A stretch of 64,000 nt of DNA from Butyrivibrio sp. YAB3001 (GCF_900112195.1 NZ_FOKR01000002.1:554833-618832); one strand, 5' to 3'. Numbered from the stretch's first letter, positions 32,201 through 39,669 are shown. The notes: generated from the sequence alone by a model not told the origin. Numbers and translations are program-made.

Positions 32201-35200
32201 GGTTACTCTTTGATGTTGCAGTTGCACTGTCATTAATTAATGAAAAGATAAGTGTTCCTGCTCCTGCAGCTGAAGAACTCTCAGCTGAAGCATCCGCTGA
32301 AATTGTGCGGTCCGCCTTGCTGTTGGCATTCATGGTGAAATCACCGGACATCACAATAGTTCCTTTTGCAGGTTTGAAATATGTAAAGCTTTCTGCATTC
32401 ACACCTGAGATATCAATTGCGAGTGCAGGTGATACCCCTGTCTTTCCTATTGTACCTGCTGTTGCTGTAACTTCTTCTGAAAGCTTATTGTCAGCCTTTA
32501 CAGATACAGATGCAGTATCACTGCTTATCTTAGTCTGCTTACTGCTGCTTCCAATAGAAGAAATGGTATCAATTCCATTTACTGCTGTGGAAATCGCTAC
32601 GCCTACGCCGGTCTTATTATTTTCGCCTGACACCTTGACATTAGTTGTGGCAATAGTCTTGATGTTCTGGAAAGATACTGCGTTGAGCGCGATATTTCCT
32701 TTGCTTGTGCTGATAACAGCGTCTTTTGCAATAACTGCTTTAGTTGTGATATTTGCAATATCTACTGCTACTGCTCCGGCTATACCATAACTATCGGAAT
32801 CAGATATTCCGGCTACCGCTTCAGTATGAACTGAAACAGGAAGTCCGCTCTGTCCTGAAGTAGCGATCACTTTAAGTTCTTTAGCCTTAACAGTGCCTTT
32901 AGTTATCTGTGCAATATTATTATGCTTTACTACGTTGACAGAAACTGCAGCACCAAGTGCATTTACTTTCTGGCTTTCTTCTCCTTCTTTCTTTGCACTC
33001 TTTACCTGAGATGCATTGGCAATAGTCTTTGAGCTTGTCATTGCATGCGAATCCAAAAGAACTGTTCCTTTTGTTGCTTCGACACTGCCTTTTGTACTTA
33101 TGAGCGACTTGCAGATATTTATTATTACATTTACTGCTATTGCTCCTGCAAGCTGTGTTTTGCTGTTTGAACCTGTTGCCTTTCCGGCATCCTTGGCAAC
33201 ATCTGCTGCCTTGGTCGCCTCATCAAACTTCTTGTCGATTCCTGATTCTTTTCCGTCATCGGTTCCTGTTATCTTATCCTGCAAAGTTTCAAGTTTTTTG
33301 GTATCCTTGTCATCAAGCTTATCTCCAATCTGAGCATCTGACTTTGTATTCTTTGCAGCTTCAAGAATATTTGATGTGTTTTCCTTTGTGTTCTCTACAG
33401 AACGTTCGTCTGAGTTATCACCCTTTTTATCTGACTTTGCTTCTTTATCGGATGCAACCTTTCCATTATCTGAATCTGCTTTTCCATCTTTCTTAGGAGT
33501 TGTCTCCGGAACTGATGAAATTGCTGTTGTGAGAACACTCTCCAAAGCCTCTGACCTTACACAGACATCTGCTTTGTCTGCAACGACTTTCGCATTACCT
33601 ATTATCTGTGCAATGACATCCTGTACTGCAACCGATACAGATAAGAATCCTCCATAAAGATTTCCGGACTTGTCTGTTTCTTTCTTATCTTTAGTGTTGT
33701 CTTTCTTATTCTTAGCATCATCCTTTGTCTCTTTGTTTCTTGCATGAGACTTTGTATTTACAAGAATTGTTCCTGATGCATCCAGTGTAGTGTTGCCTTT
33801 CTTTGATTCAACAACTGCCTTCTTGGATATCTCAACCTTGGAATCATTATCAATTGCTGCAACCGCCATTGATATAGGGATTGTTCCGACAGTGGATGAA
33901 ACGTTAAGCTTAACGCTGCTATCTGAAAGAAGCTTTATCGCCTGCGCTATAACATTTGCGCTTCCTGTAACAATGACTCCTGCTTCTCCCAAAAGAACTC
34001 CCGCTGCTATTGGGATATACCACTTGGAGAGTGTGTCGTTATCAGCAGATGCTACTATCGCTGATACTGCTCTGCCAAGGAGTGCTCCGGCGGCTGTTAT
34101 CTTACCCTTTACATTTACAAGAGCTTTTCCGATCTTAAGTGTTGCAAAATTTGCTCCCTTAAGCTTTTCAAACGGTACAAGTGGCTGATTCTGTTTGCTT
34201 TCAGCCTTGAGGTCTACGTTCTTTGCCTTGATGTTACCCTTAGCATTTACGTTAACTGTTGCAGTTGACTTAATGCTAAAGACTGAGAGCTTAAGGTTTG
34301 AAGTAACATCATTTGGAACGTAATCCTTAATTGACTCAGGTATAAGTCCTGTAAGATCAACATTCACCTTGTCTGAATCAGAAGCTCTTACTACCAGGTT
34401 TCCGGTATTTCCTGTATTAACTGTCTTGTTAATGTTGATAGTCTTTCCAACTACCATAAGGTTCATACCGTTTGTCTTAACTTTTCCAACCTTGACATTC
34501 TTGCCGGCTTTTCCGATAACCAGCTGGCTAAAAGAACTTGTTGTGGCAAGATCTGCATCAGCTTTACTGATAGTTATCGCTGCTGTATCACCTGGCGCAT
34601 ATACATAATTCGTAAATGTCTTATTAGTTATCTTTCCACTTTTTAAAACTCCGTTATTAAGGTCATTAGCTACAATATTGACTGTCTTCTTATTCTCAAG
34701 TTCATCTGTAAAATCTTTGCAATTCTTAATTGTGATCTTTGTTCTTAAAGAATCGCTTGAAATAAGATTTATCTTATGTTCTGATGTAGCCGAATTCTGT
34801 ACATAAGTTTTTCTGTCATCAGGATTTTGATTTGATGAATACTTTGTAGTATCTATCTTGCTGCTATCAAGTTTTCCTGAAAGATGAAGCCTGTCTTCTT
34901 CATCGCCGTTTATCGTTACAGTTGTCTCTTTTTCTTTGGTTGTATCAGTATCAGATTTGTTTTTCTCATCTCCGCCTACTGACAGATCAACTTCATAAAC
35001 ATCACTTCCTGCTCCACCGTCAAGGGTGACCTCCCTGCTTCCTGTTGCTGAGCTTTCATCTGATGAATCATTGGAAGCCGGTGTACTTCCCGTGACTGTT
35101 ATCGTATCCGAGCCGTCACCTCCATAAACTTCTACTTTTGCATTTTTCTGAACTTCAACATTTATGTTGTCGTCCTGATCAGTTCCGTAAATCTTAGTTT

Positions 35201-36161
35201 CTGACTCATTGACAGCTATCTTATGTCCCAGTGAAAAATAAATTCCTGCAAGGACAACCTTTATTCCATCAATGTTAATGTCTCCGTTTACTTTTGCATT
35301 TCCTGATGCGCCGGTTGAGATCTTGGTCTTATCAACCTCGTCTGTTCCCTCTTTAGTTTCATAGGCTCCATCAGCGAGAATATAAAGAGTTTTGTTCGCA
35401 AGTTTTTCTATATTCTCTATCTTCTTATTAATAGTAATATTGCCATCATAGGTTCCATCTTCAACCTTGATTATGCAATCACCTTCACTATCCATTCCCT
35501 TGATTGCATCTTCAATCTGTGTCTGGATTGCATTTTTAAGAAGTGAATCTGCCGTTTCTTCTTCAACTTCCTTTACCTTTTCAGGCTCAGTCTCAGGCTT
35601 TTCTTCAGAAGCTTCTTTAGACTCCGCATCTTCGCCGCCTGGCGCAAGATCCAACGAAGTCATATCCGCTTCGCTAAGATTAGCAAATTGAAGAGCCTCA
35701 CATTCTTCACTCTTGCAATCCATAGTTTCTGCAGCTTCAGAAGCCTCAGAAGTTTTCTCTGAGTTTTCTTTTTCCTTATCCTCGGATTTCGACTTGTCAT
35801 CATCAACTGATTGTTCCTTGGTATCTACCTTGGCTTCATCATCCGTTTTTCCCTTAGCATCATCATCCGATTTTACCTTGGTATCTGCCTTGGGTTCATC
35901 CTCAGATTGTGTCTCGTCTGAAGATTCAGAGAGAGTTTCTTTTTCCTGTACCTCATCACTGCTCTCTTTCACCTCACACTCAGGATCAGTGCATTCCTCC
36001 ACAGTCTCCTCTTCCGCCAATGGAACAGCCGCCATGGCTTCTGCTTCAATAGAAATCTCTTTTTCTGAGGAAGATTTCTTAGCATAAACCTGCAGTCCGG
36101 TTCCCATGCTCAGAATCAGCACTAATCCTGTTGTAATTACTACTCTGATCGTTTTCTTCAT
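20271..36161 (-). CDS. giant secreted beta-repeat surface protein (5,296 residues)
   Basis: An uninterrupted 15.9-kb gene. Residues 1-27 are a signal peptide (MKKTIRVV...LQVYA). Residues 28-205 are very acidic low-complexity sequence with two Cys pairs (CTDPEC, CKSEEC). Around 345-390 lie two RTX-like calcium-binding nonapeptides (YGGDGSDTI, DGGAGSDVYEV). From about 400 to 4,900 there are dozens of degenerate units of alternating strands, roughly A-VGVGAAVAV-N--A-A-I--A--KA--I-V-A, interrupted by Lys/Asp/Glu-rich linkers, as in filamentous haemagglutinin or Fusobacterium LktA-type adhesins. The C-terminus is a helix (FVMLPIAILLIGFLVL) and a KKKKIN tail, without LPxTG. It is the third gene of an operon, with GAGGA before ATG. 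An adhesin or fibrous surface layer is the best guess. Confidence 0.9.
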   Translation of the reverse strand: MKKTIRVVITTGLVLILSMGTGLQVYAKKSSSEKEISIEAEAMAAVPLAEEETVEECTDPECEVKESSDEVQEKETLSESSDETQSEDEPKADTKVKSDDDAKGKTDDEAKVDTKEQSVDDDKSKSEDKEKENSEKTSEASEAAETMDCKSEECEALQFANLSEADMTSLDLAPGGEDAESKEASEEKPETEPEKVKEVEEETADSLLKNAIQTQIEDAIKGMDSEGDCIIKVEDGTYDGNITINKKIENIEKLANKTLYILADGAYETKEGTDEVDKTKISTGASGNAKVNGDINIDGIKVVLAGIYFSLGHKIAVNESETKIYGTDQDDNINVEVQKNAKVEVYGGDGSDTITVTGSTPASNDSSDESSATGSREVTLDGGAGSDVYEVDLSVGGDEKNKSDTDTTKEKETTVTINGDEEDRLHLSGKLDSSKIDTTKYSSNQNPDDRKTYVQNSATSEHKINLISSDSLRTKITIKNCKDFTDELENKKTVNIVANDLNNGVLKSGKITNKTFTNYVYAPGDTAAITISKADADLATTSSFSQLVIGKAGKNVKVGKVKTNGMNLMVVGKTININKTVNTGNTGNLVVRASDSDKVNVDLTGLIPESIKDYVPNDVTSNLKLSVFSIKSTATVNVNAKGNIKAKNVDLKAESKQNQPLVPFEKLKGANFATLKIGKALVNVKGKITAAGALLGRAVSAIVASADNDTLSKWYIPIAAGVLLGEAGVIVTGSANVIAQAIKLLSDSSVKLNVSSTVGTIPISMAVAAIDNDSKVEISKKAVVESKKGNTTLDASGTILVNTKSHARNKETKDDAKNKKDNTKDKKETDKSGNLYGGFLSVSVAVQDVIAQIIGNAKVVADKADVCVRSEALESVLTTAISSVPETTPKKDGKADSDNGKVASDKEAKSDKKGDNSDERSVENTKENTSNILEAAKNTKSDAQIGDKLDDKDTKKLETLQDKITGTDDGKESGIDKKFDEATKAADVAKDAGKATGSNSKTQLAGAIAVNVIINICKSLISTKGSVEATKGTVLLDSHAMTSSKTIANASQVKSAKKEGEESQKVNALGAAVSVNVVKHNNIAQITKGTVKAKELKVIATSGQSGLPVSVHTEAVAGISDSDSYGIAGAVAVDIANITTKAVIAKDAVISTSKGNIALNAVSFQNIKTIATTNVKVSGENNKTGVGVAISTAVNGIDTISSIGSSSKQTKISSDTASVSVKADNKLSEEVTATAGTIGKTGVSPALAIDISGVNAESFTYFKPAKGTIVMSGDFTMNANSKADRTISADASAESSSAAGAGTLIFSLINDSATATSKSNLKANNIKINAVSKSILSKARARASSTGAHKDKAASSKDSEKASGDGDGKCDQDKQADEATDSAKELAKEVNTKNIKTDKITELTKNRQKAETSEGTLSVAAAFVLNIHNNTSIARILGKAIEATKEIAVTTTNQTSAYVLADASAVSAHSGSDGKVKAGDSVGVGAAAALNLINIVEKAYISTTADLKAGTITVKTEVAQTTKKTKEGDTEVETKEDDPNAIKTYAVSGAGAAGVGVAGSIAIARVDGEVDAYIVCTDNGQYKLVTSSEGDITVAARILNNEETIASASLKKNDPKKKDDDKPDKNEEGEKEKEAVKDSEKTKGDDGKDKTDDGAKIVEVNDDDGDQGGKKDTSETENEEPKKDDNNNAKNPTAKEGENATAVGVGASFAFDYSTIKTIAYIEAKKITSAKDLSITAEEKLTRTMIAVAGTDPVSKGAEAKTAVDAAVALLIEKDQVNVYGNDKTEIVTKGNVTLEAKHAGKTRAQSSGFAVGKQSAVGASVAFIWSGSDVDTTFKGKITSDGTVSIKAETKDEDRSLALATAMGTTQDKAKADSSDQPGKDNKNNKTASLINTTLNENKDKDAEGDASNEKSLSNNILKTQNIKTESTDDKSETGKIVKEAEKTANDQATNKQESGAGNNDITGDKKGSSEKKVDVAAAIGVNIAVHNATATVSGNITTSGQAVTIAAKNDAAFSALGTGITMTQMPATAAIAIGAALAYNKGSAVVVISDNTKINAIKDEAKDTEARGDITITADMSQNSDNDYFGAQAVSGSISKKVGTDSTKVAGAGAVAVLITDATTQISAGKNIGIKGADIKFSSTDDYKLYVRAGSISYQKKANVGLGLSFAMLYANDVIHTIIGNNASFDGNSLVVEAVKKHEDLLSGSGLLGYIAKGVNVYEGLSSNKIVSSSGDGSNREVKVDNASYKSIYTAQEAFNIINIFISDNYHIESFSGSYAAGEGKFNGAGAISFVLLNTDVRAQIGKNAVINIIKPKPDTENSGEDPIPSAKGFTLRASDNADTGLYTIGVSVGTAKNSAGASIAVMIDHSKAKALLHSGANVTIAENGGFKVEAETIQHSLIVSTAAAIAAGQSNTEVAGNLNVFYTDRETLAKIYENCKIVASENVDVIATFDNNTILIAAGVQGGKGTAAGGTLVVGIYGSDTEAIVGKEMAGTVTLQSKKGNVSVKADSKEKAISVLASASASISDKAGVAAVVDVLVSKAKSYAKVQSAATIKADKGDIIILATSDSMLIAVDVSAAIAFKGVAAGGLIQVSLFNRDVQSYVAKGSNLTAGGNALISAYALDRFIDILAAAEAGKNAFGGIIAVSVENTNISALLDSDSANKSSMSAEGSAGISAFLDSDELMIAGGANISGNVAAGGAISTVILNNTIEAAAADYASVLSNGVKALVLPSVTSGSSDRKRKVRGVAIDAGEKSAFKLISVSAGASGKVAVTGVINTVVSSSKVHATARGHNTLVAKDKSSSSSDDSSVPLAVEIIAGSKEDIVDAAGSLSASGKVGVGVSVVTFVYSADVESSAQNIKNINSAGIVVVDAAKEDSLFLIAVSIAASGRASVGVAPNVLVYRNKVAAFITGEGLTAQAKDNLKITSSAKADVNLLAAVVSGSGNVAVSVEGNVIYYSNDSKAYAGKGVKLKSTKGLILISSDTAETLNGGAVGIAGSGTAAVGGSADVVITNVSSQAYTEDKVTLTAETGISVLAKDEYGFVAIAGTIAGSGTAGIGVSAIVSVSHNNIKAFIGKNNKLTSGKTIDISAKSDRNIMTFAASIGASGTAGVGAGVVVIVAGSGIDKDSYDAIYTNGKIHPEDIVDTAYGKADKRAGEAFKQKDLREEVNTSITPSRTSALDVGNKGANGGNYADYGNGNGNVSAELVEQTSGNLSGRIKDLTDMTLSSIGYGSSLNAGGDVNVTSNENVSALVVAGGAGAGGTAGVGAGVAVVIVNSNVSALVDNKAVITTPGEITIEAKLTHDKKSWDISTLKWKNGGMESSAQDTIAKASANEKESKGSSTSTSDFGMLVISAAAAGGLVGVAPNVAYYNNSADVRALVKGSLNSKNSGKNANIKASTDFGNVGVFTVSIGAGAVGVAASVSLATNEAIVVAAFDPGMFDSQSTLSTLNVTADNKANLTSVNGVLAAGAVAVSVMVSIANNKLESTAYIGEYAKINADVINVNSNIEENIGAYFANIAAGAVAAGVTVAIANNKAVNNAYVGGNSYSPKNAFIKTKDISITGTVNGDVTALGASLTAGAIAANGAVVLALQNAQNNVTLKSIETAATNLVSLRSGMNGQAKTVVASVSAGAVGVGAVVAVSYIDSENIAKISSKDAPIKAKNIRIEAGGLTSGSDYDSSAFTTAATGGIGARGAAINFAFALNNAKNEAILETSGKVEAEEGIAIIAKGKNKAFAVAASGAVGAAAGNASYVYASLEGENKALLTAGEASDVIAKSLEIISQGNDVNTKPSPVTIKVLGKTVYITPDAAADARIYAGTVGAAAVTANKATAKADMTVIASAEFSGNSVSLGSKSDDISVRANGTSTANAKSLECMFSLANLGVVETKADAAGTFKAIWVNKASESNIIARNISVINEFATVAVSDLDPSALGVKITGVGRETNKSDAIASSIAETNVTGDLGRAYDTIAIKSIGSKVSANAHIKGTKVDVSGVKLAGSYVSSLVNVDNKVLVDSLGKVIRSKDIYVIAKLDDVSAIAKGGASTGKYSISLVGGGITEIAAKADVKNDACINNTKIIATGRVSLNSDVSNLNTTTGQMGGKAVHVEATADAPNYSIGVASAQYVSTKTDSVSTITARVTGNSNIIGAQIDVIAADNTEVSSKGSAPQVSITLASGDSVSVVTQAAKERERLVSTEIGSGVKLTTIGTHSSDELETLKKTNPMIDNITVRALADLSVATHLNSMSGYSGIKLGSYYFATDVGTTRTTVKIAGLLTSNNDVEILAKDNISSIVDHLAAMNAGLVSGGTSKVSGSVASQNAEVILGDEKAVKSDSISTPLGSIDIRAITTGNMSTSIESSAYGLGSKSNLEATNSFNRNTSVKVNDNYNMLAGGNISIYADAKDVTITSTAKGSAGGAVQKAIPKAAITYTENTRIDIGGCEITAQLGKVSIIAQTASNLSSKAEYTMTGGIESNRPSAEVTSTVNVLVNIAPDSAKTCSIYGADVEIAAYIDKQSHKADSKALTRSFATYTEATSKVTSTNNLLVNIGNASVAGYETLYIYCIAKTLDENAISFASIKGVTGKVYGNSDVSGGTYGNINIGNTAYKAILMGPDIVIRNGFADGFNSNNAVKRDATADGDTIVSKVTRTIEKVEEVVEKITSWLPWPLKNLVRWVTKKVTKLVTEVINVVTYSDAQVSRTGYYGIDGNVSVNLDLYCSEFAAGINILIGKDKKATVTGIKQQDKDKFITIDSDKITVHDIVETRRGEFTISSFNGKASGVVKAYTSSYIPMLNIDNYSDLPLYIKKVFLVGDTDKSHDLPMYIKAPAGIAFIYGTDSNSQVEINSYGKGDVIFTSGEGDSTGRRRYDDFDAGEGSITIVMNGGNVYTDGDAFVAANKITIEGASNVGNTVNGRSFNAYLFDVAPVNNNVIQKQGKSAAVSIKANDNVNLDITPVMIVYNSFYELARVANIFINKLESDVVNLKVNSQLYTLMVKAGNGTGKGTYSIREYLSYSNMYTAYLWVDKIKARIANIAASTPRGNSMYLFLVNSKGYDVGTLNKFKESDKLQWRVYTPVDPEEEGNPHDNGDEGNPEPRRWQEYQEEYEGEVVTAAKSAEFANLRKSILEAEKTLKKDDAKPRTTLRHLSKELHNKINRNEEDTQEEAEVSDTLLRQFGLTTDMDSNISNLYDTVMGIADYVKVVEKDGWNFVILASDVSIAAMKNAISNMITTSSENVQTESGISKSSANYGMFSGGVDAILQNEAVAKLVTGFNYSFVMLPIAILLIGFLVLTKKKKIN

Positions 36162-36204
36162 AAGATAGTCCTCGCAACACTTTTTTGCTACAACGTTAAA
36201 ACTT

Positions 36205-38397
36205 TTATTTGTTTATATATTCAATAGCCGGTAAAGAAATCCTTTCACCAATGGGGATATCCCTGTAATATTCATTATCTTCCCCATTCATTTCCCAGCC
36301 ATTTTCTCCATATTGCCAGTGGGCGTTGCAATCGCCATTCTGGTCAAATTGAAGCAATCGTATCTTGTATTTATCCGGTTCAACAGTTATCACAATCTTG
36401 TTACTTTTTCTTTGGGGCCAGCAAACACTTACCTTTCCGCTCTCGTTTCTTACTTCAAGTCTTGATCTGTTCCAGTCTATCCACGGAGGAAGCAAGAGGC
36501 TGATCTGGCTTTCGTTCTCTGAAAGATACTCGAATGGTTCTTTTGCATCGATACGAGTCATCTTGATGCTTTTTTGAATAGTCTCGGTTGCTTCCTCTAG
36601 CCCGGACATCTCACAGGCCATTAAGACTATTTCACAAAGATCACTAAAATCGCTTCTGGGAACAAGAATACATATCACTGTTTCCCATATCCGCCTTATA
36701 TCATTAAGACTTAAGCCTGATGTAAAGTACATCATCGGTAGCATTTCGCTCACCAGACTGCTATTAATATGAACTCCGCCCAGGTCGTTATTTACAGAAG
36801 GAACAGATGCTGTCGGTACATAATATTTTCCTCCTGCATACCTTGGCTGACCATGAAGTTCAGGATAGATCAGATCCCTGATAACATTCCCGGTGCTTTG
36901 GCCCATTGCAAAGACGGTATCCGGATTCACATCAATGCCTTCTTTTTCATAATGCATTATCTCGATGCACTCACCCATTATGTCGCTTATAGCTTCATTT
37001 ATAACTCCCTGTTCATTCTTGTAGATCACATTTTCTATTGCAGTAGTTGTGACCGCGTGGGTGTATTCATGTCCAACCACATCCAGAGCCCTGTTGTAAT
37101 TGTTGGCTCTTGTGGTTGCTGTAAAAATGTGTACATTCTCCATGCACCCCAGATAACAGAGATTATCTATAGGCTCATGATTTTCTTTCTGATAATCCAT
37201 TAAAAGAAGGATTGGCGCCCTCAGGCCATCCGGCCCATACCTTCCAAGCTCAGCATAAAAATCATAGGAAACTATATAGTTGTGATAAGCGATTATCGTA
37301 TCTAAGTCCCAGTCATCGTTTGTCTTTGAGCTTAAGATCTGAATCCTTTTGTTATATGCAAATTCATAATAATCTGCGCATAGAATCCGCCTTTTGCTAT
37401 CCTCCAGATAATATTTTCCTTCATCCTCTGTTACCGGTACTACAACTTCTTCAACCTTGCCATTAGCATCTTCATAGCTTGTCTGATAAGAATGTGTTAT
37501 GCTCCTCTTGAACCATTTATTAAAAATAGAATAGTCTCTTTCGTCATCCTGCCCTCTCTTGACATAAGAGGGAGCTTTTCCAAGATACTCTCCGTTTAAC
37601 GAAACATAGTGTTCCAAAAATGGAGCTTCGACACCGTCCTTATTTGATTCAGGATTATTGGATATTACTACAAAAACCTTGGTGCAATACTCTTGAAGTG
37701 TTATGGGATCTGTCTGATATTTGAAAGTCTTTTCTGTCTCTGGAGCAAGAAAATATTCCTTATCTGCTTCGTTTTCATCAAGATAATCTCTCACTATCTC
37801 TATCGCGACAGTATCATCGATCACATTTCCCTTTGGTGCATAATATGGGACAAGAGATGATGTGAGTCCAAGCATATATCCATCTTTTAAAATAAACTTG
37901 ACTACATTTGAAGTTACTGTGTCACCCTCAAGTTTTTCTGTGAATATGGCATATTGATAATTGTAATCATCTAAAAGTGCTGTTGTGAAAACAAGCTCTA
38001 TATCACTACTTGCAGTAAGCGCGGGTTTCAAAAACTCCAATGCGTTTTCATAATCTGACATTCTTTCGAACTTTTTTTCACTTACAGTTCCTTTTAAAAA
38101 CGTTATATACCCATAGTCATCAGTAACAGTTACAAGCGAATCTCCGTTTATTCTCCTAAGCTCATCGTAAATCTTGCTTATTGCTTCGGTATCGGCATTT
38201 TTATTGTTTAAAACGAGCTGTGTATCTTTTGTTTCGCCTGTGGCATCAGTTACGCTCTCTTCTTCACTGTTTGCTACAGTGCTGCTATCATCGTAAGACT
38301 CGTAGTTCTCATTTATTCTGGTTTGGCTCACACACCCAAAAAGATTGCTGAAAATAACGAGAACTACTCCTGCTATACAGACAATCTTTTTATTCAT
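36205..38397 (-). CDS. thermolysin-like (M4) metallopeptidase lipoprotein
   Basis: A 730-residue exported zinc protease. The signal ends in a lipobox, LFGC (Cys22), so it is probably lipid-anchored outside the membrane. Residues about 60-290 resemble the FTP/PepSY-type propeptide of M4 enzymes. The catalytic domain has VVGHEYTHAVT (zinc ligands His443 and His447, catalytic Glu444), NEAISDIMG (Glu468) and GGVHINSS (His543), which match the thermolysin active-site set. After residue 630 there is a beta-type extension of about 100 residues. It is the middle gene of the operon: 2 nt after the TPR gene and 43 nt before the giant protein gene. The context suggests processing or maturation of the giant protein, which is inference. 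Confidence 0.9.
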   Translation of the reverse strand: MNKKIVCIAGVVLVIFSNLFGCVSQTRINENYESYDDSSTVANSEEESVTDATGETKDTQLVLNNKNADTEAISKIYDELRRINGDSLVTVTDDYGYITFLKGTVSEKKFERMSDYENALEFLKPALTASSDIELVFTTALLDDYNYQYAIFTEKLEGDTVTSNVVKFILKDGYMLGLTSSLVPYYAPKGNVIDDTVAIEIVRDYLDENEADKEYFLAPETEKTFKYQTDPITLQEYCTKVFVVISNNPESNKDGVEAPFLEHYVSLNGEYLGKAPSYVKRGQDDERDYSIFNKWFKRSITHSYQTSYEDANGKVEEVVVPVTEDEGKYYLEDSKRRILCADYYEFAYNKRIQILSSKTNDDWDLDTIIAYHNYIVSYDFYAELGRYGPDGLRAPILLLMDYQKENHEPIDNLCYLGCMENVHIFTATTRANNYNRALDVVGHEYTHAVTTTAIENVIYKNEQGVINEAISDIMGECIEIMHYEKEGIDVNPDTVFAMGQSTGNVIRDLIYPELHGQPRYAGGKYYVPTASVPSVNNDLGGVHINSSLVSEMLPMMYFTSGLSLNDIRRIWETVICILVPRSDFSDLCEIVLMACEMSGLEEATETIQKSIKMTRIDAKEPFEYLSENESQISLLLPPWIDWNRSRLEVRNESGKVSVCWPQRKSNKIVITVEPDKYKIRLLQFDQNGDCNAHWQYGENGWEMNGEDNEYYRDIPIGERISLPAIEYINK

Positions 38398-38399
38398 TG

Positions 38400-39440
38400 T
38401 CAGTTCCCCTGCGCTATAGCTGTAATAATATTTGTAGCTGCTGTAGAAAGCTCAGGCTTGTCATTTTTGTTTATTACAATTTTTAAATTCTCTATTCCCT
38501 CGTCAATCTCACCATTTGATATCTGGCAAACTCCAAGGTCGTAATAAAGATCTGTATCTTTTTTGCCCTGCTCATCAGCTTTCTTGAAATCTGCTGCAGC
38601 CTGTGCGTACTGCTCAAGAGCCATTTTATTTATGCCTCTGTAATATAGAAGTTCGCTGTCATCGCCATTTTCAAGGATTTCATCCAAGTGGTCTATGCTT
38701 GCCTTGTAATCCTCCAAATGAAGATAGGATAAAGCAGCTATATATCTGCAAAGATTTTCATTGCTAAGATTTTCTCCATCTTCTGCATTGACAACAGTTT
38801 TCAAATCGCCAAGATATCCCAGATAATTCTCTGCATATTTGGCTCCATTTTCATAATCTTTTCCGGAAAAAGAAGCAATTGCAGTCTGCAATGAGATTCC
38901 CAGCTTGTCTTCAAACCCGAATTTGTCTGCGCTGATAAAATCAGAAGCTGCCGCTGTATACTCTTCAAGCTGAAGATTGCTAAGGCCTCTTACGTAATAA
39001 AGGGCTCCACTTACCTCTTCGGAACTTCCAAGGCAGATATCCGCTTCATCAAGCGACTCCTGATACCTACCGACGTTGTAATACAGCTCTGAAAGAAGCT
39101 CATGAAACTGCTCTTTTACCGCAGCATCATCAATACTGCTTAAAAGCGTATTCGTCTTCTCAATGGCGCTTTCATAATCCCCGGCATTGATATCTTTCCT
39201 AAGATCAGCATATTCATCCAATATGCTGTTTTCTTCGGCAAGATTGTACTCGCCCGCATTCTCCTGGCTTTTTTGTTTCAGGGCTTCATCTGAGCTCTCA
39301 ATATCGGGATACAAATCTTGTGCTCTGGCTCTAAGCAGGCTGTATCCTACTGTCGTAATAATTAGGACGCCTGCTAATACCCCTGCCAGAATTCGGAAAT
39401 TTTTTCGTTCATACCACTTACTTTTTTCCATAATTTCCAT
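38400..39440 (-). CDS. membrane-anchored TPR repeat protein
   Basis: A protein of about 346 residues. It is started at ATG 39440 (MEIMEKSKW), 6 nt after AGAGGG; the frame also extends to a TTG at 39464 without a ribosome binding site. One N-terminal helix (FRILAGVLAGVLIITTVGYSLL, about 14-35) anchors it. The rest is helical and contains several tetratricopeptide repeats: YYNVGRYQESLDEADICLG, YYVRGLSNLQLEEYTAAASDF, SYLHLEDYKASIDHLDEIL, YYRGINKMALEQYAQAAADF and YYDLGVCQISNGEIDEGIENL. TPR proteins are protein-binding scaffolds. As the first gene of the giant protein operon it may assist export or assembly of the surface protein. Confidence 0.85.
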   Translation of the reverse strand: MEIMEKSKWYERKNFRILAGVLAGVLIITTVGYSLLRARAQDLYPDIESSDEALKQKSQENAGEYNLAEENSILDEYADLRKDINAGDYESAIEKTNTLLSSIDDAAVKEQFHELLSELYYNVGRYQESLDEADICLGSSEEVSGALYYVRGLSNLQLEEYTAAASDFISADKFGFEDKLGISLQTAIASFSGKDYENGAKYAENYLGYLGDLKTVVNAEDGENLSNENLCRYIAALSYLHLEDYKASIDHLDEILENGDDSELLYYRGINKMALEQYAQAAADFKKADEQGKKDTDLYYDLGVCQISNGEIDEGIENLKIVINKNDKPELSTAATNIITAIAQGN

Positions 39441-39550
39441 TTCATTCCCTCTTTTCGCAAACAATTTCTACACGTACACACGTTAATTATATAATCGCCT
39501 TTCCGTCAATAATATTATTAGAATATAAAAAATAAATTAGATTTTTATAA

Positions 39551-39597
39551 AAAATAAAAAACAGCAGCCCCGTAAATCCGCTACAGGTCTGCTGTCT
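39551..39597 (-). terminator. terminator of the GGDEF-mntP operon
   Basis: Minus strand: ACAGCAG pairs with CTGCTGT, with further inner pairing, followed by TTTTTTATTTTTT. Confidence 0.9.
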
Positions 39598-39669
39598 GGT
39601 AAATTTAATATTTTTCTAATTTATAAACTGGATATTTAATTTCATTTTTGAAAATATTTATGATATAAA

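Noticed and set aside
32158..32790. 210-codon plus-strand open frame (and other long plus frames between 22 and 36 kb)
   Set aside because: These are antisense shadows of the giant gene, made possible by its Ala/Ser/Val-rich repeats; no ribosome binding sites and no domain resemblance.
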